From Conchocele bisecta (lineage: Eukaryota > Mollusca > Bivalvia > Lucinida > Thyasiridae): a DNA stretch of 64,000 bases. The stretch spans positions 118,519,581 to 118,583,580 of the forward strand of contig CM055266.1 in assembly GCA_029237695.1 (NCBI GenBank), given 5' to 3'. Position 1 is the first letter of the stretch. Each line of letters begins with the position of its first letter. Shown here one piece after another: positions 55,355-64,000 of the stretch. Made by a program: the position numbers and the translations under genes. The notes under the pieces were generated by a model. The model ran no database searches, had not been told where the DNA came from, and saw nothing but the letters and a program-made list of their open reading frames with translations.

Positions 55355-55640
55355 GCGGGGGGGGGGGGGGTGGGGGGGGGGGGGGATTATGTCCAACCTG
55401 GGTTTTTATATGGGGGGGGGGGGATTTGTCCTACCTTGATGGGGATTATGTCCGGGGGGGGTTATGTCGTATCCCATTTAGTATATGCCCTGTACTGTTA
55501 TTTTCTATACATGTTGAAAAAATAAAGATGCCCAAACTGTTACTTGAATGTTTTTTCATTAGCCAATATAGTAAATAGTTGTTTTTGTTTCACACGAAGG
55601 AGGGGTTATGTCTAATGGGGTTTTTGTCCTACATTCATAA
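55355..55640. repeat. G-run block, inverted partner of 51385-51595
   Basis: Alternating G-runs (8-13 nt) with 'attatgtcc' and 'atttgtcctacctt' motifs. The last part (55590-55640) has degenerate copies ('ggaggggttatgtctaatgg'). Confidence 0.8.
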
Positions 55641-56776
55641 ATTAAAGGTAGATGCGTAAATTATATAAAAACACATTTTCATGGAAATTATGATAGCCCA
55701 GTCCATATCAGCCTACCCCCCGCATCAGGTCAGACTATGCATGGGTAAGCAATTCAATACGTATCGTGAAATAGGGCGGACGACGTGTGAAAATATATAA
55801 AATGCATGGCGACTGACCACCCGTCCAGTTATTTTTTTTAAGGACATGTTGTTAGTCATAGAAAAGGGACATTATGATATTTGCGGAAAGAGCGCAGTTC
55901 CCCATATCAGCCTATGCATCAGGGTCAGTATACATGGGTAAGCAAATACAATAAGTATCATAAAATATTGAACAGGCGGACGACGTGTGAATATAATTAT
56001 AAAACTGCACGGCAACTGACCACCGTCTAGTTTTCTGTTTAAGTACATGTTGTATAGACCCTGGTGCCTAAAACCAGATCCAAATATAACACAAATATTC
56101 TGCATTTTATATGGGTATTTTGGAAAGATATGTCATATTTTTGTTGAGTCGAGAAAACGTTTGTTTAGTATATGTATTTACACACATATAACATGCAATT
56201 GTGTGTCAGATTTTAGGCACTAGATTACAAGATGTCATTAAGGTAATTATCGGCCACCACGTGATGGTCACTGAATACAGGGTGTTTTCGGATTTTATTT
56301 AATCCAAATCTAAAATTGTTTAACGCGGTCAGAACTGACCACGTTTCTAGTTTGAGCTATGGGGTGCCAGGTATTGATTATTTAATCCAATCATTTCATC
56401 AGTAGCTAACTGAACTAACTGGCACTAATTTGTCGATTCGCCAATGACTGACTGTGCAATCAACCATCCGAGCGCGAGACCTATCAATAGCACGGGTCTA
56501 GATTAATGTTTATCTCGGGTATGAAGGTTCTTCGAGCGAATTCTCACCCTTACATATAACCTGACTGACTGATTAATGTCTATATATAGCGGTGTTCTGA
56601 CGAGGTAAGCCCTGGTAGTCTCAAACATCAGAGTAGATCCTGAAAGATCATGTAAGCATAGCGAAACCGCTTGTTTGTTTGTACAAGACGACAATTATGA
56701 ATTTATGGATTTGATTACAGTTGAAGCAGTGGGGGCAATCACAAGTTCGTACCCACACTGATAAACTGGTACCAAG
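55641..56776. other. Non-coding with an about 190-bp direct duplication
   Basis: 55690-55850 and 55880-56050 share 'catatcagcctatgcatcag', 'gggtaagcaa', 'ggcggacgacgtgtgaa' and 'ggacatgttgt'-type text in the same order. No gene seen; the frame at 56503-56694 has no known domain. Confidence 0.55.
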
Positions 56777-57062
56777 TACGGTGTTCCGTTAAGGCCATCG
56801 TAATATCGCTATCGGGTCGATACTACGATATACGATGACGATAGTTACGTTGCTACGATGACGATAGTACGATACTACGATGCCACGATGGCGATAGTAC
56901 GATATAATATCGTATATCGTCATCGTGGTATCGCGTTATCGTGGTGTCGCGGGTATCGTCATCGTACTATCGTCATCGTAATTTTACGTACTATCGCCAT
57001 CGCACTATTGTAGTATCGACCGATAGCGATCGATATTACGATGGCCTTAACGGAACACCGTA
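56777..57062. repeat. MITE family L, complete copy, CGAT-rich
   Basis: Ends 'tacggtgttccgttaaggcc' and its complement, TIRs of about 50 nt including 'atcgtaatatcg'. The interior is a short-period run of 'gacgatagtacgatac' units on the left half and the complementary 'gtatcgtactatcgtc' on the right, so the whole element folds and also slips. Confidence 0.9.
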
Positions 57063-58224
57063 ACCAAGGCCTGGCCTTGTCGGGACACGGCATTGTACTT
57101 AATCCACTGATACACACGTGACGTGATGTGGAAAGAAAATGATCCAAGTGAATCTGCGGACCAGTGTAGCCAGAGCAAGTAGTGAACAAACTGTGTAGTC
57201 CCTGACTGACAAGCTCATATTGCGATATGCTAATGCTATGAAAAATAAAATATATGGTAAGTTTTGTCTAAACCAGCGATTATTCAATTTTATTGTGCAT
57301 GAACGGTCAACTAATGAATTCCCTATGACGGGGTTTGTGATAAAATGCATTGCATGCAAAGTCACACGCTATTTTTGCATTCACATTGGCACAGCATACA
57401 ATGTCCCCAAGCCAATGCGATGGTTAATCATAAAGCACAAAAGCCAAGTTTAATAAACAAATATATATATATATAAATAGTAGAGTTGTTTCGTAAATAA
57501 CCGGGTATGGAAGGTGTTCCAAACCAATTACTACCATCAATAAACATACGTCCATGTGTATATTCAGGTAAATGTTTTAAATGGCCATGCCATTTTCAAA
57601 GCAGAATATCTATTTTTAATTGACATAAGCATTACGTTATACACGCTCTTCTTAAAATTTTTTTTATTTATCAGCGTCAATAAGTGCAACAAAGTACCAA
57701 TACAGCCTTAAGCCCTTGTGGCAGTTACAAACATGTCGGGTGTTATGTAAGTTCGTTGAAGATGAGAATGCACATTTTTTAATTCCTAGGACAAATCAAA
57801 AGAAATTGTAATGAGACTGACTATTACTGATTGGAAACAGGAAACTAAGTACAATGTTCCAAACACTACTATACCCATATAAAGGAAACGGATCCACAAC
57901 TACTGACGATTATAGAATTTGCCCAGGGGCAGTGCTTGTTAATAGAATAAGGATTTAACGAAAACATACCAGTGGTGAGTCACACCACAAAGGGTATTGG
58001 AGTCACGGAATGTTCCAGATCAGTTATCAACAGAAAGAGTGATTTCCCCACTTATAATCCTAAAATTGCATGTCGAATTAATGTACAATTAGATTTATCA
58101 GTTGAAATATATATCGGAACAAATTCCAAGATGGCTGTTTTTTAGAAAAAATGAAAAAGTGTATTATACCATTTTTAAAAGCTGATATCTCAGTAAAATA
58201 CATTATTAACCTTTATTCGTGTAG
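57063..58224. other. Non-coding, no gene recognised
   Basis: Short open frames (for example 57220-57453 plus strand) have no domain I recognise and no splice context. There is a TA-repeat at about 57463-57474. Confidence 0.4.
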
Positions 58225-58694
58225 ACGTATCTGTGAAACGTAATTTTTAGTCGATTTTTCATTAAAATCTTCCTAACAAATGGACGGATTTTGATGATAT
58301 GTAGCGCACCAAATAACGATGGCATATGTGTTTTATGGGTGCTCTAAAAGTTTCTTTTTACAATAACTTATAAATTTCACAAGAGTCTACTGTAAACATC
58401 TACAAAAAACATGACGTCATGCGTTCGGAAACCCCACCTTGATTAAGGCGTACCGCCATTTTCGCGAAGGCGATAGTAAACGATACTACGATGACGATAG
58501 TACGATACTACGATGACGGATAGTACGATATAATATCGTAGTATCGTCATCGTACTATCGTCATCGTACGATCGTCATCGTAGTATCGTAGTATCGAGTA
58601 GACCCGTGCGCCGTGGCGTAATGGTTAGTGTGTCGGACTACTGATCCAAGGGTCGTGGGTTCGAGCCTGACTAGCGGCGTGCGTTGTGTCCTTG

Positions 58695-61600
58695 GTATAA
58701 ACTATTTTATTATAAACAATTTACATCAGGTATAAACAAATATTCAGAATAGAAGGATTGGAACGAAAGATTACTATCTTATAGAGTTCCTCTCCTTGAT
58801 CAATGCAATTAGGGTCACAAGCTGGCAAAGTACAAAAACCACGCATTTGTCACTTTGTCAGCATGAGACCCAGTTGGTGTAATAATGGCAGATACAAAAC
58901 ATATTATGTTTATGGATTGTTATCAAGCAAAATAATAGTATTTTACTCGATATATCTTGAACGAAGTGTACAAGGGAAACAACTGTCAATTTTGCTCATA
59001 AAAACAAAAGATGACATGAAAAGAAATATATTGGCCGTAACCAATAGTATATTCTATCAAATATTTGAATTTTTATTGATAATTAGAAAAAAATAAAAAA
59101 TGAAATGAAAAGAAAAACAGATATATATAAAAAATTAAAAAAATTAAAATAATGAAAAAAATAAAAGTAGAAAAAAATAAGAATGCATGTGCCACTAGAG
59201 GGTCCATCATCGTCACGCAGGAGGCTAAGTAAGCACACCAATGTTTACAATTTATGAGATACACATCGAACTGTACGTATATTATTACACAAATCGCTTA
59301 CTACGTAGAATATAGTGTGTACGGTTTGGAATACCTTAGTGTTATCCTGATATGATAGTTCGTTTGACCCAAATAATAATATGTCTATTGTACCATTTAT
59401 TAGTAATTGGAGATTTACATCAGGGATTTGGGTGATAGTTTGAAATAAATCTTGTCGTATATCATGGTAATATGGACAGTTAAGGAGGTAATGCTGTACG
59501 TTTTCAATGCTGCCACAGCGACACAGGGGTGAATCTGAAATGTTTTTCTGATAGAGATCGTAATTGAGTGAGCTACAGTTAGTACGTAATCTGGTATGAA
59601 GAACTTGTGCTTTCCTGAGTCCGTAATAGTAATATTTTGGTATCACAGTAGACTGTGTATTGATGAGCGTCTTGAACGTCGTTAATGTCGAAGACTCACG
59701 GACAGGGAGCGCTAACTGATTCCATTCTCTAATAACTGAAGGTAAGAATGAATTAGTATATAATACAGTGCGTGAATGTGGTGGATGAATATTACTGTCA
59801 TTTCGTAGTTGTATCGTGAGGTGCCACCTACATTTTGTGGGACAAGTGATGACAAGTACGCAGGTGTTAAACCATTAACCATTTTATAAAACAATATTAA
59901 TTTCTGTTTCCGTCTTCGTTCGCCTAAGCTTTCCCACCCTAATTCCTGGTATAGATCGTTCAATGATACTAGTTTGGTTGCGCCTGTTACGATTCTTGCG
60001 GCTTCATGCTGTATTTTATCTAGTTCGTATTTTTCGCTTGATAGACAGTTGTCCCATATAATGTTGCCGTATTCAAGGACTGGACGTATAAATGCGATAT
60101 AAATAGTCTGTAATGTTTTTCGTGAGAGTTTGAATTTCAAGCTCCTCAAAAATGTTAATTCTGGTCCACGCTTTATCTTTGATATATAATATTTGATTAT
60201 TCCAAGTACAAACATCTGCTAAAAATATGCCAAGATGTTTGTGGCTCTGAACTTCAGTTATTGTTGGTCAAACATGTGAAGTTGAGGATGTTGGGGTTTG
60301 ATAATTTTTCGAGATATGAGTAATGATTCAGTTTTGGCAGGATTAAACGTGACAAGCCATTTCGTTGACCAATTTGTAATTGTGTCTATATCGCCTTGTA
60401 GTAATTCTCCTGCTTCAACAGGGTCATCTACGACGATGTATAAACTAGTGTCGTCTGCAAATAATCGTATGTTAGCATTTATGGCATCTACAATATCATT
60501 AATATATATTAAAAACAGAAGTGGTCCAAGGATAGAAACCCTGAGGCACACCGGCATTTATCAAATTCCAATCAGATTTGGTGCCCGGTATAACTACTCG
60601 TTGTCGTCTATTTTGTAGATAACTACTAAACCACCTGAGAACAATACCTGTTAGTCCTATTGAGTTCAGTTTTGCTAATAATCCTTTATGCCATACTCTG
60701 TCAAACGCTTTACTAATATCAAAAAACACTCACTTTCACTTCTTTACCGTCATCAAGAGCGTGGCAAAATGTATCAACAAATATGTTAGTTGGTTTATTG
60801 TAGAATCATTTGGGTATAAAACCTGACTGTTTAGGAGTAAGTATTTTATTACGATGCAAGAAATTATATATATGCTTAAAGACAATTCTTTCAAATACTT
60901 TTTCGATGGTGGTATTTAATAGAGAGATTGGACGGTAGTTATTAACAAGCGTTAATTGGATCTCCTTTTTTGTACACAGCGCATACATGTGCTTCTTTCC
61001 AAGATTCTGGAAACATACCTGCGTTTAGAGAGCGATTATATAGATTGCATAGAGGCAATGCAAGTTCGTTACATGCCTCGCGTAAAACGCGGTTATCAAT
61101 ACAATCATGGTCCGGCGGATTTACCAATCGGTACAGACTTTAAAGTTAAAAGTACTTCTTCATGTGATACTTGGATTTGCGATAAGCTGTTCATCTACTG
61201 GAAAGGTTGGTATTTCGGGTATTTCGTTATTCGCACCTTCCAGAATAGTTTGGTCTCGAAAAAAGTTGTCAGCATATTTGCCTTATCAGAGTCTGTTTCA
61301 GAAATATTTGAGTTATTATTCAGCGGTGGTATAGAGCGGTTTGCGGATGGAGACATGAAAGCTTTTTAAGGTACTCCACCAATTTTTTGATGTGTCTCAT
61401 TATTGTTCAACTTATCAGACATGGTAGTATAATGGGTTTCCTTCGATTTACGTATTAATGATATAGTATCATTTCGAATTAGTTTAAATTTATTCCAATG
61501 GCGGTCTAATTGAGTTCGTTTTGCCTTATGAGACGCTCGTTTTCTTTCCTTAATTTTTCTTTTTTATTACTTTTCGTAAGCCAAGGAGGTTCCTTTGGTC

Positions 61601-62573
61601 GGATTGTAACAGTTTTGTTTGGAATGCACTCTTTCATTATTTCGATAAGTTTTTCTGTAAATGATTTGGCATAACAGGAAATATTATCGTCAGTACATGT
61701 TTCCCAATCGTGGACTGAATGCTTTCTCTCAATAATTCGTAGTTCCCTTGCTCGTATAACCATATATCTCTTCTGAATGTTTTTTGATTTTGGGTTTTCT
61801 GAATTTAAACACAGCATAAATGTGGCAATGGTAACGATGTTCCTGGTTCAGAAAAGGGTCTGCAACGCCCACTAGTTACAGTGTGTTCTTATCTGATACA
61901 AAACAGGAGATCAATAATAGAAGATGATGTTTCTGTAAAGTGTACAATCGGTTATTACCTGGTGAAGACTGTAGTTGTATGATATTATTCACTTTCTGGG
62001 ATGTCGGCGGAGCTAGAGTATTATAATTGAAATCACCTGTAATTATTATGTCTTTAATATCTGTGTCAATGGCTAGGTGTATAGAGTCTTCAATTGTGTT
62101 ATTATAATTAATATCAGAGTTTGGTGGTCTGTAAAATAGGCCAAGAAGGACTTTCTTTTTGTTTTAGCAATAGCTCAACCCATATGTTTTCTAATGGAGT
62201 TATTTCTAAGTCATGTCTTCTGGTGAAATGTATTGTATCTTTTATGTAGAGCATCACTCCACCATGACTATCGGCCCTGTCTTTTCGAACAGGGGCACAA
62301 TATGAGGGTATTGTCAGTTTGTTATTATCCACACTGTTGTTCAGCCACGTTTTCACTGAATGCTAATATATCAAAAGCTTGTAGTTCTGCTGTAATTATA
62401 TCCAGCTTGGAAATGATGCTTTGTACATTATATTGAACCAGTGATATATTATGGGAAAGGTCTAATGAATATGGTGTACTGCTAGTTGATGTAAGTGTGT
62501 CTGTAGAAGTATCAGCAGTGCTGATAGGTGATGAGGGGACATGCTCAGGACCTGGGTTAGGATGAATATCTCC
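58695..62573 (-). mobile_element. LINE (non-LTR retrotransposon), 3.9 kb, 5' truncated, inserted in the SINE
   Basis: Flanked by a perfect 13-bp duplication 'cgttgtgtccttg' (58682-58694, 62574-62586) belonging to the SINE core. The minus-strand 5' end falls inside a coding stretch ('GDIHPNPGP'). The 3' end is an AT-rich non-coding region of about 550 bp without a poly-A tail. The coding remnant is described separately. Confidence 0.92.
59245..62573 (-). pseudogene. LINE polyprotein: AP endonuclease, reverse transcriptase, zinc-knuckle end
   Basis: On the minus strand, in order: 'GDIHPNPGP' and 'LVQYNVQSIISKLDII' (endonuclease start, 62573-62325); a further endonuclease part with 'DSHGGVMLYIKD' (62356-62114); a linker (61817-61506); reverse transcriptase with 'PESWKEAHVCAVYKKGD', 'NYRPISLL', 'FFDISKAFDRVWHKGLL', 'GPLLFLIYINDI' and the catalytic 'LFADDTSLY' (FADD codons 60450-60461); thumb 'FIRPVLEYGNIIWDNC'; and an end domain 'LRTNCSSLNYDLY' with 'CRCGSIENVQHYLLNCPYY'. 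Frame changes at about 62330, 60990, 60730, 60550 and 59700 make it inactive as read. The clade (CR1/Jockey-like) is uncertain. Confidence 0.85.
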
Positions 62574-62830
62574 CGTTGTGTCCTTGAGCAAGACACTTTA
62601 TCCACACTGCTCCAGTTCACCCAGCTGTAAATGGGTACCGATAATTCGTAGTTGCTCTGTAAATACGAATTACCGGCTTCTCTCAAAAAGTCACTACCTC
62701 CGTTCATTCTCCCATTCTTGGGAGACAGCATGCAAGGTCCTAGAGCCAGTGCCGCCGTTAAATATAAGCAAAAAAAAAAATAGTATCGACCCGATAGCGA
62801 TTACGATGGCCTTAACAAAACACCGTAATA

Positions 62831-63702
62831 TACTCTATATTACAAGTTTTACTCTATGTTACAAGTTTATGCTCGTTTATAAATGCATGATTTCCTCCAG
62901 CTAAACAAGTACTGTCGTACCAAAGTATTTGCAATATGTAGTAGGTGACATATGAGTATGTATTATTTATGAGAAAATAAGGATGGATGAAAGACAAGTA
63001 TGGTAGTCCATGAGGTACACAACATCTGACTACCAATTGGCGGGAATAATTGCCAGTATGTTTTTCAAATAGCTTGATGTGTCCTTAATACGAAATCACA
63101 TGATGGACTTTCGTGGTGCCCAGCTAAACATGTTTTTGGCGGCCATCTTTAAAAATGGCGGCCAAGTGTGGGGTATGTTAGTAAAATCGCAATATCTCAG
63201 AGGTCTGAAGACATACAAGCCTACATTTTGGTTTTATTTATTCAGTATAGGTGTTCGCAAGTCATGGCATATGCGGATTACCAAGTAGTGATAGTATGAA
63301 AAATATATTACATGCATTATGGAAAAAATTTTCCTTGAATAAATTTCATAAGGAACATCCAACATTTTTCTGCATATTTTTCATTTTCATTCCCATAGTA
63401 CATACTCGTGACAAAATATTTTACATGATATCAACGGCCAGATGACCATAGGTACAATTTGTGCAAGAAAATTACCATTAATACCATTTTTTCTAATGTT
63501 GTATTGCATTTATTATCTACGGTGTTATGAATTACCCCACCCACTTTTCCAGAACGTTGAAACATTTACTTCGTGAATTTCACTTGATAGCACATTATCT
63601 GAATTATCATAATGTATATGACGTATGCATATCATGCTTTACATGTTACCAATATACATTGTAGTGTTATATTAAACAACATCGATAACGTTTTCATGAA
63701 TG
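62831..63702. other. Non-coding AT-rich stretch
   Basis: It contains 'ggcggccatctttaaaaatg', similar to MITE-type termini elsewhere ('ccaagatggc'), but no complete element can be drawn. Open frames have no recognisable content. Confidence 0.4.
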
Positions 63703-63717
63703 GCCCCCCCCCCCCCA

Positions 63718-63748
<31 letters not shown>

Positions 63749-63766
63749 CCCCCCCCCCCCCCCCCC
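63703..63766. repeat. Poly-C tract, about 60 nt
   Basis: C-runs interrupted only by one A and one T. It directly precedes the Academ-like fragment. The Pro-rich and Gly-rich frames through it are artefacts. Confidence 0.9.
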
Positions 63767-64000
63767 GATATTACTTGACAGCAGAATATCGGGCCTCAGC
63801 ATTGAGGCAAATGCGTGAACATGTGGCAACCAGTTCTCGGGTGTTCAGTCATGCTGATCTAGGGGCTTCTCGCATAAGCAAAGACGAGTCGGATGTTTCC
63901 TCAATTACTGATCTGTTAGAGAACAATTGGACAAATCCATTTGTACCAGATTCGCAAGACATGGTCAGTATTTCCACTGGTACCGTTGCCCCACCAAATG
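63767..64000 (+). pseudogene. Second Academ-like transposase fragment, cut by the window edge
   Basis: One plus-strand frame is open from the poly-C tract to the end: 'AEYRASALRQMREHVAT', 'DLGASRISKDESDVSSITDL', 'NPFVPDSQDMVSISTG'. It aligns in layout with 11260-10990 of the Academ-like gene ('GGKLSRITQNAVKLSAVF', 'NPFESADEDEIYNLLSKAV'): an SRI-x2-(D/N) helix, an NPF motif, then an 'L-hydrophobic-S' motif. No start codon or upstream part exists before the poly-C, so it is a 5'-broken copy or an assembly junction. It belongs to a different subfamily than the 9-14 kb copy. Confidence 0.55.

Larger units (their letters stand above)
58598..62780 (+). mobile_element. tRNA-derived SINE S2 split by a LINE
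   Basis: The SINE head (A box about 58613-58623, B box 58658-58668) runs to 58694. Its core and 3' half resume at 62574 and end in a run of A's at 62770-62780. The 9-bp target duplication 'tagtatcga' lies at 58589-58597 and 62781-62789. The order matches the full copy at 44305-44590. Confidence 0.9.
58440..62830. repeat. MITE family L, second copy, host of the SINE and LINE
   Basis: Left part 58465-58597 (CGAT-type units, left TIR lost) and right part 62781-62826 ('tagtatcgacccgatagcga' then 'ttacgatggccttaac', 'acaccgta') together make the MITE L seen intact at 56777-57062. A SINE with its own internal LINE separates them. Confidence 0.85.

Noticed and set aside
57220..57453. 77-codon plus-strand frame as exon 2 of the second claudin-like gene
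   Set aside because: It lacks the W-x2-A-x-QAL start of TM2, the basic loop and any hydrophobic segment of membrane length, and no acceptor in the right phase precedes it.
63612..63829. Poly-Pro and poly-Gly open frames
   Set aside because: They are produced by the C homopolymer at 63703-63766.

Overview
The window is animal nuclear DNA and looks like an intron- and transposon-rich bivalve mollusc genome. The evidence is AT-rich sequence, two claudin-type exons with consensus splice donors, tRNA-derived SINEs with a conserved core, dozens of fold-back MITEs, and coding fragments of element families I associate with bivalves and cnidarians. The species assignment is inference. Very little of the window is host gene. 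The two supported host loci are four-transmembrane claudin-like paralogs in divergent orientation. One is complete on the minus strand, with three exons at 43904-43625, 35016-34852 and 32626-32307 (about 254 aa). The other is represented by its first exon on the plus strand (49105-49360). Both have a splice donor at the same codon and phase, and both have three CAGGTG/CACCTG E-boxes next to the start.

The main object is a 6.4-kb DNA transposon at 8696-15103. It has 17-bp imperfect terminal inverted repeats (TAGTRTARGCACATTTG), a 3- or 4-bp target duplication (TGT/ATGT), and a broken intronless gene at 9307-14180 on the minus strand. The gene reads, in order, as paired CxxC zinc-ligand motifs, a putative DDE transposase, a PIN/FEN-like nuclease domain and a C-terminal Cys cluster. 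This fits the Academ superfamily, the branch with an XPG-type nuclease. Its empty site is in the same window: a 1.06-kb unit is tandemly duplicated. The second copy (18354-19411) is intact and uninterrupted. The first (8522-18353) was invaded by the Academ-like element and also by a 2.5-kb stretch holding a tandem-repeat element. A second Academ-like coding fragment runs off the right edge of the window.

Layout: 0.7-2.0 kb, Ty3/gypsy pol remnant; 2-8.5 kb, satellites, nested MITEs and a hAT-like transposase remnant; 8.5-19.4 kb, the duplicated and invaded unit; 19.4-32 kb, MITEs, G/C-rich minisatellites, a Helentron-type repeat and short retroposons; 32.3-43.9 kb, the minus-strand claudin-like gene, whose introns hold MITEs, retroposons, a mariner-type TIR element and a new 345-bp satellite amplified from that element's end; 44-51.6 kb, a SINE, the second claudin-like exon and fold-backs; 51.7-54.9 kb, a block-structured tandem array; 56.8-62.8 kb, a CGAT-rich MITE family, one copy of which holds a SINE that itself holds a 3.9-kb LINE. 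Many G or C homopolymers (up to 24 or more) and frequent indels in repeats mean that some frameshifts could be assembly errors.
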